DNA from: Maribacter polysiphoniae
GTDB lineage: Bacteria; Bacteroidota; Bacteroidia; Flavobacteriales; Flavobacteriaceae
Assembly (NCBI RefSeq): GCF_003148665.1
Contig: NZ_QGGQ01000007.1
Coordinates: 124,001-188,000 of the forward strand
Reading direction: 5' to 3'
Length of the DNA stretch: 64,000 bases
Position numbers and translations under genes: made by a program. Positions 37,420-46,600 of the stretch are shown here, piece by piece. The notes beneath the pieces were generated by a model. The model saw nothing but the letters and a program-made list of their open reading frames with translations. It did not search any database and was not told the DNA's origin. Positions within the stretch are counted from its first letter, which is position 1. Every line of letters begins with the position of its first letter.

Positions 37420-37490
37420 CTGCGAAATAGAATATCCATAGAAGGTATTCCAATCGCCATGTTATAAAAGGGGCAAACGGGTTCTTCCCT
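37420..37490 (+). repeat. Leader repeat, copy 1 (upstream of a Gfo/Idh/MocA gene)
   Basis: About 70 bp that align without gaps, roughly three quarters identical by eye, with about 39099-39169 upstream of the GH31 gene. The most conserved block is TAAAAGGGGCAAACGG followed by TCTTCC. A short partial match (GGGCAAACG and CTAAAATAAA) also precedes the gene at 18342. Role unknown; possibly a shared regulatory leader. Confidence 0.65.
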
Positions 37491-37540
37491 TTTTGAAATT
37501 ATATTGAACCAATTTTGAACCCATCTAAAATAAATCAACC

Positions 37541-38956
37541 ATGCAAAACAGGAGAGATTTTTTATCTGCCCTTGGGGTTATAGCTGCGGGAACTATTCTT
37601 AGCAGCCCATTAAAAGCGGCTATTGCTTCCAGTGGCAAAAAATTACAGGTAGTATTGGTAGGCACAGGAGATCGGGGCAACGATTTTTGGGGAAAACGTT
37701 TAGTAGCTAATTATAGTGATATTTTGGAATTCACCGCACTTGTTGACATAAATCCTGGAAGGGTAAAATATGCAGCGGGATATATTGGTGTAGGAAAGAA
37801 ATGTGGACTATACACCTCTTTTGAAGTGATGCTCGAACACCACCAGCCCGATTTGGTCATTGTGGCCACTACCGATGCCACGCACCATGAATACATTATT
37901 AAAGCATTGAAAAATGGAATTGATGTAATCACTGAAAAGCCGATTACTACCGATGAAGATAAAATGCAAGCTATCCTGGATGCGGAACAAAGGTACAAAA
38001 GAAAGGTAATCGTAGGTTTTAACCTGCGTTGGAGCCCTTATGCTTTAAAAGTAAAAGAGCTATTAAGTCAGAATATCATTGGGGATATTGTTTCAGTGGA
38101 TTTTTCCTGGATGCTGAATACCTCACATGGGGCCTCCTATTTTCGCCGTTGGCATGGTCAACGAGAACATAGTGGTACTTTACTGGTTCATAAATCAACG
38201 CACCATTTTGACCTGTTAAATTGGTGGCTAGAATCGGAACCGGAAGAGGTCTATGCCCGTGGTGACTTGGAGTTCTATGGTCGCAACCCAAAGAAAAAAG
38301 GGGTAAACTGCCGCTCCTGTAATGAAAAAGACAGTTGTAAGTTTTACTGGGACATTACCGATGGAGGACGTGATGCGTTTCACCAGAAATTGTATGTCGA
38401 TAATGAAAAGTATGATGGTTACATAAGGGATAATTGTTTGTTTCGACCAGAGATCAACATTTATGACAAAATGAACTTGAGCATCAAGTATGCGAATAAT
38501 GTCTATGCCAACTATATGCTAACAACATACTCTCCGTGGGAAGGGTGGCGTATTGCTTTTAATGGCAAAAAAGGGCGGCTGGAAGCATTTGTGAATGTCC
38601 CTTACCTGGGTTCCGAAAAACTGTCGCAGGAAGAATTACACGATATTGAGATGAGTCAAGATGGAAAAGGGAAAGAGAAGGTAGAGCCTATTATTATCCA
38701 TAAGCTCTGGGACAAGGAACAGGAAATAATAAATGTCCATTATGATATTTCCGGACACGGAGGAGGTGATGCAAGATTACAGGACAGGATATTTATACAT
38801 CCTGAGCGAACAGACCCTTTAAAACAATCGGCAGGGATCCGAGAAGGGGCAATGTCTGCACTGATAGGGATTGCAGCCCGAAATAGTATAGAATCGGGGA
38901 GGGCTGTGAGGATCGGTTCCTTGACCGACCTGCAGCCTAGGGCAAAAAGTTTGTAA
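37541..38956 (+). CDS. Tat-exported Gfo/Idh/MocA-family oxidoreductase with a cysteine cluster
   Basis: 471 residues. Leader MQNRRDFLSALGVIAAGTIL (twin arginine). Rossmann domain with VVLVGTGDRGN, ALVDINPGR, DLVIVATTDATHHEYIIKAL and VITEKPITT (EKP about 132-134). The second domain has SGTLLVHKSTHHFDLLNWWL with the probable catalytic His. About residues 255-310 contain CRSCNEKDSCKFYW and a later DNCLF, that is four cysteines spaced like a zinc or Fe-S site, not usual for the family core. Likely a periplasmic NAD-dependent glycoside oxidoreductase. Confidence 0.88.
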   Translation: MQNRRDFLSALGVIAAGTILSSPLKAAIASSGKKLQVVLVGTGDRGNDFWGKRLVANYSDILEFTALVDINPGRVKYAAGYIGVGKKCGLYTSFEVMLEHHQPDLVIVATTDATHHEYIIKALKNGIDVITEKPITTDEDKMQAILDAEQRYKRKVIVGFNLRWSPYALKVKELLSQNIIGDIVSVDFSWMLNTSHGASYFRRWHGQREHSGTLLVHKSTHHFDLLNWWLESEPEEVYARGDLEFYGRNPKKKGVNCRSCNEKDSCKFYWDITDGGRDAFHQKLYVDNEKYDGYIRDNCLFRPEINIYDKMNLSIKYANNVYANYMLTTYSPWEGWRIAFNGKKGRLEAFVNVPYLGSEKLSQEELHDIEMSQDGKGKEKVEPIIIHKLWDKEQEIINVHYDISGHGGGDARLQDRIFIHPERTDPLKQSAGIREGAMSALIGIAARNSIESGRAVRIGSLTDLQPRAKSL

Positions 38957-39098
38957 GCAGGCGATTGAAAAGACATAATTGTATAAAGTAGTTATACCTA
39001 ATCACAATTAAATGCAGGCTGGGAAGGAAATTAAGGTTATTCGTGAAATGAATAATGGTAAAAAAAGTATTGAACAGGGATACAGCTTAACCGTAATC

Positions 39099-39169
39099 CG
39101 CAAATTGGAAAATTCGGTAAGGGAATTCTAATCGCTATTTTGTAAAAGGGGCAAACGGAGTCTTCCTTT
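39099..39169 (+). repeat. Leader repeat, copy 2 (upstream of the GH31 gene)
   Basis: Counterpart of the repeat at 37420-37490; 53 of 71 aligned bases agree by my count. Here the block TGTAAAAGGGGCAAACGGAG lies about 90 bp before the GH31 start codon. The DNA immediately before it also holds a 40-codon open frame (39012-39131) that I do not regard as a gene. Confidence 0.65.
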
Positions 39170-39228
39170 TTTTGCAAATTCAAAAAAAACTAATCATCAG
39201 AACCCATTTAAATCTAATTAATAAAAAC

Positions 39229-40821
39229 ATGAAGAAATTATTTTATATAACATGCTTGCAGGTATTTCTATTGTCAATTACCTGGAATGGGGTGGCCCAA
39301 CAAAACAAGCAGCATCAAATTTCGGTACCGGTCGAAAAAAATATGTCATGGTGGACCGGAGTTATTAAACATGGGGAAATGATGCCAATACAGAATGGAT
39401 ATAAGGCAAATTTGAATCAGAATTATGGTAATCAGATACAGCCTATGCTTCTCTCAAACCAAGGGCATGTTATTTGGTCTGAAAAACCATTCGAAATAAC
39501 ATTGGAGAATGGAATGTTGAATGTAATATCCCCAGATTCTTCATTGACGTATATTAAAGCTGGGAAAACGTTGAAAGATGGGTTTAAATTTGCTTCAGAA
39601 AATCATTTTCCACCATCGGGGAAATTACCGGACCGGTTGCTGTTTTCAAAACCTCAGTACAATACCTGGATTGAATTGATGTACGATCAAAACCAGGAGG
39701 ATATTTTGGAATATGCACGTCAGATCATAGCGAACGGTTTTCCACCGGGAGTTTTAATGATAGATGATAACTGGCAAGAGGATTATGGAAAATGGAACTT
39801 TCATGAAGGTCGTTTTCCTAATCCGAAAATGATGGTTGATTCCCTTCATACTATGGGGTTTAAGGTTATGTTATGGGTGTGCCCCTTTGTTAGTCCTGAT
39901 TGTGATGTATTCCGTAAACTCAGGGAAGAGGATTTACTATTGGAGGATAAATCTGGAAATCCAGCACTTATAGAATGGTGGAATGGATATAGTAGCCTTA
40001 TAGATCTTTCCAAAAAAGAAGGTAACCAATGGTTTGAAAATCAACTCAATACTCTTAAGGAAACCTATGGCATTGATGGATTTAAGCTTGATGCAGGTGA
40101 TTTTGGGACCTATGAGGGTTGTTATTCCGGGGGAGTAAAGGTAAGTCCTCAGGAACACAGTGAATTATATGCAAAAATAGGACTTGGGAATCCATTGAAT
40201 GAATACAGGGCAATGTGGAAAATGGCAGGACAACCCATTGTTAACCGATTGTCCGATAAACGTCATAATTGGGAGGATTTGCAAAAATTGGTTCCAGGTA
40301 TTTTAGTGCAGGGAATTATGGGATATTCTTTTTCCTGTCCAGATATGATCGGAGGAGGTGAATTTGTTTCCTTTTTGAGCGCTGAAACGATAGACCAAGA
40401 ATTGATTGTTCGATCAGCACAATGTCATGCGTTAATGCCCATGATGCAATTTTCGGTTGCCCCTTGGCGGATTTTGGATAAGGAGCATTTTGAAGCTGTT
40501 AAAAAAGCTGTTGAAATAAGAAGCAAGTTCATACCATTAATAATGGAATTTGCCGAACAATCAGCCATTTCGGGGGAACCAATCGTTCGCTCTATGGAAT
40601 ATGTTTTTCCGCATCAAGGCTATGAATTGGTGAAAAATCAGTTCATGCTTGGTGACGATATTCTTGTAGCTCCCATACTCGAAAAAGGGGCCCAACATCG
40701 AAATGTGATACTCCCAAAGGGCAAATGGAAGGATGAATTGGGTGTTGTTTATAGAGGGGGTAGATCCGTGGACATCAAAGTTTCGTTGGAGCGTCTGCCT
40801 TATTTTAAAAGATTGAAATAG
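39229..40821 (+). CDS. GH31-family glycosidase, secreted
   Basis: About 530 residues from the ATG at 39229, which starts the signal peptide KKLFYITCLQVFLLSITWNG, then VAQ; the upstream non-ATG extension is not needed. GH31 barrel: QYNTWIELMYDQNQEDILEY, PPGVLMIDDNWQEDYGKW, FPNPKMMVDSLHTMGFKVML, the nucleophile Asp in GIDGFKLDAGD (about residue 286), and SCPDMIGGG with the acid/base Asp (about 370). KxDAGD and the short N-terminal domain point to the KIAA1161/MYORG-like branch, for which alpha-galactosidase activity is known in one member, rather than to alpha-glucosidases. A paralogue lies at 56119 on the other strand. Confidence 0.87.
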   Translation: MKKLFYITCLQVFLLSITWNGVAQQNKQHQISVPVEKNMSWWTGVIKHGEMMPIQNGYKANLNQNYGNQIQPMLLSNQGHVIWSEKPFEITLENGMLNVISPDSSLTYIKAGKTLKDGFKFASENHFPPSGKLPDRLLFSKPQYNTWIELMYDQNQEDILEYARQIIANGFPPGVLMIDDNWQEDYGKWNFHEGRFPNPKMMVDSLHTMGFKVMLWVCPFVSPDCDVFRKLREEDLLLEDKSGNPALIEWWNGYSSLIDLSKKEGNQWFENQLNTLKETYGIDGFKLDAGDFGTYEGCYSGGVKVSPQEHSELYAKIGLGNPLNEYRAMWKMAGQPIVNRLSDKRHNWEDLQKLVPGILVQGIMGYSFSCPDMIGGGEFVSFLSAETIDQELIVRSAQCHALMPMMQFSVAPWRILDKEHFEAVKKAVEIRSKFIPLIMEFAEQSAISGEPIVRSMEYVFPHQGYELVKNQFMLGDDILVAPILEKGAQHRNVILPKGKWKDELGVVYRGGRSVDIKVSLERLPYFKRLK

Positions 40822-40866
40822 CGGACTTTGGAGTGGTTGGCAGATAGATAATTATTTATGAGGTAC

Positions 40867-40922
40867 TCCTTCCAGAAAACGGAAAGCATGATGTTCCAAA
40901 ATCTTTCCCTTTTCTGGAAGGA
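40867..40922 (+). terminator. Long 20-bp hairpin after the GH31 gene
   Basis: TCCTTCCAGAAAA, C, GGAAAG, 16-base loop, CTTTCC, C, TTTTCTGGAAGGA: 19 paired bases with one C-C mismatch, 45 nt after the stop codon, followed downstream by ATTTTTTTAAA. Likely the terminator of the whole upstream transcript, and it also abuts the end of the LacI pseudogene on the opposite strand. Confidence 0.75.
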
Positions 40923-40939
40923 AGACTGCATTTTTTTAA

Positions 40940-41173
40940 AATTCCCGTCAATTCTTTAGCAACAAATTTTTCACTAAATGTTGAATTGATAATAGATGGC
41001 ATAATGACCGTACGATCGTGTTTTACATTTCGAGTGATATGGTCAGGTTGGTAATTAACCCCTCTAATAAGTTTTTATAATTCTTTTGATGGGGCTTTAT
41101 CGGGTTTATGGCTGGCCCTATCAAAAGTTTCTACTAAGGATCCTGCCATTTCCGCAATATCACGAATGGTAAA
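40940..41173 (-). pseudogene. Truncated LacI-family transcriptional regulator fragment
   Basis: Reading the minus strand from 41170 gives TIRDIAEMAGSLVETFDRAS, HKPDKAPSKEL, a stop, then in the same frame KLIRGVNYQPDHITRNVKHD and RTVIMPSIINSTFSEKFVAK, ELTGIL. This follows the LacI helix-turn-helix (TIKDIAxxAGVSxGTVDRxL), hinge (NYQPNxIAR) and first core strand (TIGVIxPxIxNPFF) position by position. It has lost its start codon (a TAA lies one codon upstream), has one internal stop, and ends after about 75 of the usual 340 residues. Clearly non-functional. Confidence 0.75.
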
Positions 41174-41214
41174 TTATACAAATAGAAATAAATGGCACAA
41201 GAATTTTTCAATTT

Positions 41215-41228
41215 TGTGTACGTACACA
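41215..41228. promoter_or_regulatory. Perfect 14-bp palindrome, LacI-type operator candidate
   Basis: TGTGTACGTACACA is a perfect palindrome with A/T flanks (ATTT before and TTTT after). It lies about 42 bp upstream of the LacI pseudogene and just upstream of a candidate plus-strand promoter. Length and symmetry fit an operator for a dimeric LacI-family repressor. Its survival beside a dead regulator gene suggests another regulator may still use it. Confidence 0.6.
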
Positions 41229-41243
41229 TTTTTTTGGTTTTTC

Positions 41244-41274
41244 TTTTTTATTGTTCAATTAAAATGTAGGTTTG
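41244..41274 (+). promoter_or_regulatory. Candidate Bacteroidetes promoter toward the ECF sigma gene
   Basis: TTTT, 19 bp, TAGGTTTG. The -7 box is a perfect TAnnTTTG and the -33 box differs by one base from TTTG. It is 16 bp downstream of the palindrome at 41215 and would leave a roughly 290-nt leader before the sigma gene at 41567. Confidence 0.45.
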
Positions 41275-41566
41275 TTACAAGCGTGTATTTTATTTTCTGC
41301 GTTGTGCTCTTAAGTTTTAAGTGCTTTGATTTTGTTATTTAGGTCTTTTCTTTACCATATTCTCGCGATGGTTCAGTAAAAAAACGTTTCGATTGGGAAC
41401 GCTTGAAGTAGGGAGAGAGGGCGTCAAGATATTTTTAACCGGTTGACTAAGGTCTCCAAATAATATGTATGGTCTAGGCCCCAATTATTCAGGGCTAATG
41501 GAATATTGTAATAATTTGATGGATATGTATATAATAGAAAGTTAAATCAATTAATCAGGAATACTC
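41275..41566. other. Long leader upstream of the ECF sigma gene
   Basis: About 290 bp without an open frame, promoter or strong hairpin that I can support. The nearest promoter candidate is at 41244-41274, so most of this would be 5' untranslated RNA. Confidence 0.4.
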
Positions 41567-42142
41567 ATGGCAGCTAAGCTTAATGACAGTGATTTATTGG
41601 AACTTATGGTGCTCGATGATGTTTCAGCATTTGAAGAGATATATGAGCGCTATTCCAAAAGTATGTTTCTCTTTGCTATGAATATTTTCAAAAAGAAAGA
41701 GGTCTGTGAGGATATTGTACAAAATGTATTTATAGATTTTTGGGCAAAACGGAAAAAGGCAAACGTAAAGCAGCTAAAACCATATCTTTTTCAGGCCGTT
41801 AAATATCAGGTTTTCAATCATATTAGAAATCGGAAAATTTCAGATGAAGATTTGACAAGACTTATTATTGTAGATATTTCGATGAGTATTTCGCAGAAAC
41901 TGGAGTTTGACGAATTACAAGCGATAATAAAGATCCAGGTGGATAAACTCCCTACGAAGTGTCAGCAGATTTTTGTTTTGAGTAGATTTCAGGATAAGTC
42001 CAATAAGGAGATAGCCCTAGAGTTAGGAATTTCTGTTCAAGCCGTTAAAAATCAAATTTCCAAGGCCCTTGCTTTTTTGAGAAAAAACATGGTTTTGGAA
42101 GAAGGGGTTCTTTATCTTTTGTTTTTAACCAGTACCTTATAA
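41567..42142 (+). CDS. ECF-family RNA polymerase sigma factor (FecI-like)
   Basis: 191 residues. Region 2: AFEEIYERYSKSMFLFAMNI, then VCEDIVQNVFIDFWAKR (core-binding and -10 recognition) and YLFQAVKYQVFNHIRNRK. Region 4: LPTKCQQIFVLSRFQDKSNK, then EIALELGISVQAVKNQISKA with the helix-turn-helix that reads the -35 element. It is followed by a FecR-type anti-sigma gene and an STN-containing SusC, so it should be activated when the SusC at 43611 binds its glycan and should turn on that SusCD pair. Confidence 0.93.
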   Translation: MAAKLNDSDLLELMVLDDVSAFEEIYERYSKSMFLFAMNIFKKKEVCEDIVQNVFIDFWAKRKKANVKQLKPYLFQAVKYQVFNHIRNRKISDEDLTRLIIVDISMSISQKLEFDELQAIIKIQVDKLPTKCQQIFVLSRFQDKSNKEIALELGISVQAVKNQISKALAFLRKNMVLEEGVLYLLFLTSTL

Positions 42143-42196
42143 ATCCATATAGTACGTATTTAGATTCTTACTTAAAATGTTTATTCTAGAATCATC

Positions 42197-42346
42197 AACC
42201 TATACGCGATATATCTAAATAATGTTCTAGTAATTTGGGAATAATTTCGCATTATAATTGATTCCCTTCCCGTAACATTATCAATAATTAAAAAAAAAGA
42301 CATATTGGACGTGTACCATTTCGTGTTTTTCGGTACTTACTTATAA
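42197..42346 (+). repeat. Leader repeat copy B between sigma and anti-sigma genes
   Basis: 150 bp that align almost gaplessly with 10025-10173. Includes the inverted repeat GTACC-N14-GGTAC at 42313-42336, conserved in both copies with the same spacing, and ends 33 bp before the anti-sigma start. Conservation in two loci when the neighbouring sigma gene at one has decayed hints at a regulatory function such as an ECF sigma promoter or mRNA leader. Confidence 0.8.
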
Positions 42347-42379
42347 TACCACCTTTTTCTATTACTATAAATTGAATTG

Positions 42380-43516
42380 ATGAACAAAAGACAAGCTAAA
42401 GAACTTTTTGATAAATATGTTAAAGATCAATGTTCGGCAAAGGAAATTGAAATGCTTAATAAGTATTTGCAATCATTTCAAGATAAAGACAAATTGTGGT
42501 CGGAATTAAGGTATGATGAGGAGATTAAAGGCAAAATATGGATGAATATTAAGTCCAATATCAATACCAAAAGTCAAGAAAGTAAATTTGCCCTCAAACA
42601 CTATTTTAAATATGCTGCAATCATCGTAGGGCTCATTGGAAGTTTTTTTTGGTATCAAAATAGTTCAAAGGAATTTCTTCCTGAATCAAAACAAGTAGTG
42701 GAGTCGGAAATAATACTAAAAACTTCAGATAATACTTTAAAAAAGATAGATTCAAATTCAGAACAGGATTTGTTTGATAGCAGAGGAAAGGTTATTGGTA
42801 AACAGAATGGAAATCAAATAAGCTATGTGGGCAATGATGGGATTCAAGAACTTGTTTATAATGAAATCATTGTGCCGAATGGCAAAAAAATTGAAATCAA
42901 ATTGTCGGACGGATCTTTGGTTCATATGAATTCGGGATCCACACTTAAATATCCTGTCAATTTCATTTCAGGAAAGGATAGACAGGTTTTTTTGAATGGA
43001 GAAGCCTACTTTGAGGTTACCAAGGACCCGCTCTCCCATTTTCTTGTATCTACCGATAGCTTGGACGTTGAAGTACTAGGTACCCATTTTAATGTCAGTT
43101 CCTATTCTGGAACAGAAACATTTGCACTACTAGCAGAGGGAAGTGTGGCTGTTTATAACAAGAAAGATAAAGACCTGCCAGGGAGTCCCACCATTATTCG
43201 TCCAGGAGAGAAGGCAACTTTGTCCCAAAACAGTATAGAGGTCAATGAAGTAAATGTAAATGATTATCTAAGTTGGAGGGAGGGACGTTTGACTTTTAAT
43301 AATGAGTCATTTATAAACATAGTTCAGAAAATAGAACGGCATTTTGCAGTAGAGATAGAAAACAATTACAAAGATTTAAACCTTGTCAAGTTCAATGGTG
43401 AATTTAGGGAAGGGGAAACCATTATTGATATCCTGAATACGATTCAAGAGAGTGCTGGATTCGAATATGAAATTAACAATAAGAAAATTAAAATAAACCG
43501 TATGAAAGAAAAATAG
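42380..43516 (+). CDS. FecR-type anti-sigma factor
   Basis: About 378 residues; ATG at 42380 chosen over a TTG at 42377. N-terminal cytoplasmic helices about 1-70 (MNKRQAKELFDKYVKDQCSA) bind the sigma factor; one membrane segment about 75-93 (YAAIIVGLIGSFFWYQ); periplasmic FecR domain about 165-270 (NGKKIEIKLSDGSLVHMNSG, then FLNGEAYFEVTKD and VLGTHFNVSSY); C-terminal DUF4974-type domain about 290-378 (LTFNNESFINIVQKIERHF) that contacts the receptor STN domain. It transmits the signal from the SusC that follows 94 bp downstream. Confidence 0.92.
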   Translation: MNKRQAKELFDKYVKDQCSAKEIEMLNKYLQSFQDKDKLWSELRYDEEIKGKIWMNIKSNINTKSQESKFALKHYFKYAAIIVGLIGSFFWYQNSSKEFLPESKQVVESEIILKTSDNTLKKIDSNSEQDLFDSRGKVIGKQNGNQISYVGNDGIQELVYNEIIVPNGKKIEIKLSDGSLVHMNSGSTLKYPVNFISGKDRQVFLNGEAYFEVTKDPLSHFLVSTDSLDVEVLGTHFNVSSYSGTETFALLAEGSVAVYNKKDKDLPGSPTIIRPGEKATLSQNSIEVNEVNVNDYLSWREGRLTFNNESFINIVQKIERHFAVEIENNYKDLNLVKFNGEFREGETIIDILNTIQESAGFEYEINNKKIKINRMKEK

Positions 43517-43610
43517 CTAGACAAAAAAAGTCGGGAAACGCGGCAACGTTATCCCGACAAATCAAGATTTTAACCGTAAACCAATTTACTAATTAAAACC
43601 ATTCAAAATT

Positions 43611-46600
43611 ATGCAAAAAAAGCATTGGTTTCCCATATTTCTGGGAAGCGTACTAAACAAAAACCGATCAATGAAGCTTTCATTCCTGTTGTTTGCTTTG
43701 GCGTTGTTCAATCTACAGGCCAACTCTTATGGGCAAAGCAAAAAAATCTCTTTGGATATTACGGACAAATCCATTGAAAGCGTTTTAGAGAAAATCGAAT
43801 CAGAAAGTGAATTCAGTTTTTTTTATAAAACCAATGAAATAGATGTCGAAAGAAAAGTTAGTATTAAGGTATTGGATACACCTATTGAAAAAATATTGAA
43901 TATACTTTTTCAAGGTCAAAATGTTGCCTATAAGGTTTTGAATAAACAGATAGTACTAAAGAAAAAGACTAAAAAAATTCAGTCATCACGTAATGACCGG
44001 GTAGACTTAGGGGATCATGCAATCATCCAATTTTCAGTTTCCGGTACGGTCAACGATGCTAGTGGCTTGCCCCTTCCGGGAGCAAATATCGTTGAAAAAG
44101 GTACATTGAATGGGGTCATTGCCGATTTTGATGGTAATTTTTTAATGAATGTTGCCGATGGGAATAGTATACTAGTAGTATCCTATATAGGATATGCTAC
44201 CCAGGAAGTTCCTCTTAATGGACAGACTAATATTTCTGTCAGTTTAAAGGTCAACGCTGAAAGCTTGGATGAGATGGTAGTTGTCGGATATGCGACAAAA
44301 AAGAAATCCGAGCTATCATCTTCGGTGTCTATTGTTTCAGAAGAGGAAATCAGGCAATCAGTAAGTTCAACGAGTTTAGGGGATATATTTCAGGGAAGGA
44401 TTCCTGGAATGCAAGTATCTGGTAGTAGTGGTGAGCCTGGTCAAAGTGCATCCATGGTCATACAAGGTGCTGGATCAATGGAGGCAGGTAGCTCTCCCTT
44501 AATTGTTGTTGATGGGATAATTGGAGGACAATATGATCCGAAAGATATTAAAACGATTACTGTCCTAAGGGATGCAGCAGCCACCGGACTTTATGGATCG
44601 CGTGCAGCCAATGGGGTAATTGTAGTTACCACAAAAGAAGGAAAAGCTGGTGAATTTAAGGTTTCTGTAAATAGTACATTTGGTCCAACTTCCAATTGGA
44701 ATGACAGGATAAAAGTATATGATGCCGAAGGTTTATATGGACAGTGGTCTACAGCGATGGAAAATCTTTATAATTTAAGGGTAGCGGAAGGTAATCCTGA
44801 TTTTGTCAATACAACTTTCGAGCAATACCGGGATGGTGTTGTACCTCCTAGTGCTTTGGATTACACCACTAATTGGAACGATTTACTTTTAAGATCTGGA
44901 TTTTTAAATCAAACCCAGGTTGCTATGTCCGGTGGATCGGAAAGGACTACATTTTATGTTAGTGCTTCTTTAAACAGGGAGAAAGGAACAGCCCTTGATT
45001 ACTATAATAATGAATATAATTTTAGGGGAAACCTAAGCCATAAAATTTCCGATAAACTGAAAACCAATATTAGAATGACTGCCCAATATGGGGAAAAGTC
45101 AGAGTTTAATTGGCCAAGCCCCTATACCCAAGCATATCAGAATGTTCCGCTTGATGCTGCTTTTATGCCGGATGGTGTAACACCAACTCCAGCCATGGAT
45201 CTTGAGCAGGTACCTGTGTGGTACCGTGGTACCGGGGTCAATTATATGATGGAAAGGGAAGAATCAGAAAATAGTAAAAAATTCTGGGGAAGTACTGTAA
45301 TGATGGAATTGGATTGGAAAATTACAGACTGGGCAAGATTCAATACCTCTAACAGGGTAGCATTGAACGGGTCCGATCATTCGAAGTCGTATTCAAACAT
45401 GACCTGGGTTGGTTATAACTACGATGGTTATATGGAATGGGATTATAGTTATGGTCTTGGGGTTATATCTTCCAATACCTTACATCTCAATAAAAGTTTC
45501 GGTGATCACAACCTGTCCGGTATATTGGGTCAGGAATATAATTATGATCAAACCCGTTTTGTAAATGCTGTAGGAACTGGCATCGTCGGGGATATGACCG
45601 CACTTAGTTCTGTGGGTAGTGCGCGTGATGTGAGTGGTGATATGTATGAGTCCGGTTTTTTGTCGTATTTCGGACAATTGGATTATGATTACAAGAATAA
45701 GTACTATTTAGTGGGTTCCTTACGACGTGATGCCTCCTCTGTATTTGGAGCGGAAAAACGTTGGGGTACTTTTTATTCCATTGGTGGTAGCTGGATGGTG
45801 AGTAAGGAAAATTTCTTGGAAGATTCAAGCTCTTGGCTTGATCTTTTAAAACTTAGATTAAGTTATGGTACAACGGGAAATGCAAATATTGAACCTTATT
45901 TGTCGATGGGAACGTATTCATTTACAACAAAATCCAGTTATAATGCCAATGCAGGTGCATGGCCTTCTCGTTTGCCCAATCCCGACTTAACTTGGGAGAC
46001 TGCACATAAATTTAATTTAGGCCTCGATATTAATGTATTTGGACGGGCTTCATTGGAGGTCAACCTATATCACCGTGTAAATGATGACCTATTGCAATCC
46101 GTTCCATTAGAGGCTACTACAGGTTTTACCAGTCAGGTCCGTAATATCGGTTCTATCCGAAACCAGGGCATTGATTTATCATTGACGACAAAGAATATCG
46201 AAGGTGAGTTCTCTTGGTCAACGAATTTCAATTTCAATATCAATAAAAATGAGGTATTGGAACTGGACGGCGGAGAGGATATCATTAATGATAGAATGAT
46301 TATTCGAGAAGGGTATTCACTAAGGAGTTTTTACCTTCCGGAATATCAAGGTATAGATGCACAAACGGGTGCCCCTATTTATACGAGATGGGAAGATGCG
46401 GATGGCAATAAGATCAATGGAAACGAAACGGATAATCCGGCATTGATTACAACCACAAATTATCAGTCAGAGGCCAGTTATATGCCAACGTCTTCTTCTT
46501 ACCCTAAAATGACTGGTGGTTTTTCCAATTATTTCAAGTATAAGGATTTTCATTTAAATATTCTTTCAAATTTTGCTTTTGGACAAACGGTATATAATTA

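Noticed and set aside
39012-39131. A 40-codon open frame upstream of the GH31 gene with a charged helical product
   Set aside because: It has no recognisable family, overlaps the repeated leader, has no start signal, and its counterpart before 37541 has no matching open frame. Vague similarity to an IS3-type OrfA was too weak to use.
39172-39228. Upstream extension of the GH31 gene
   Set aside because: The added residues are polar and precede a complete signal peptide starting at 39229; part of the stretch also directly follows the non-coding leader repeat.
41562-42142. Possibility that the sigma gene is a cytoplasmic-stress ECF unrelated to the SusCD pair
   Set aside because: The order sigma, FecR-type anti-sigma, STN-containing SusC, SusD is the standard trans-envelope arrangement, so glycan sensing is the better reading.
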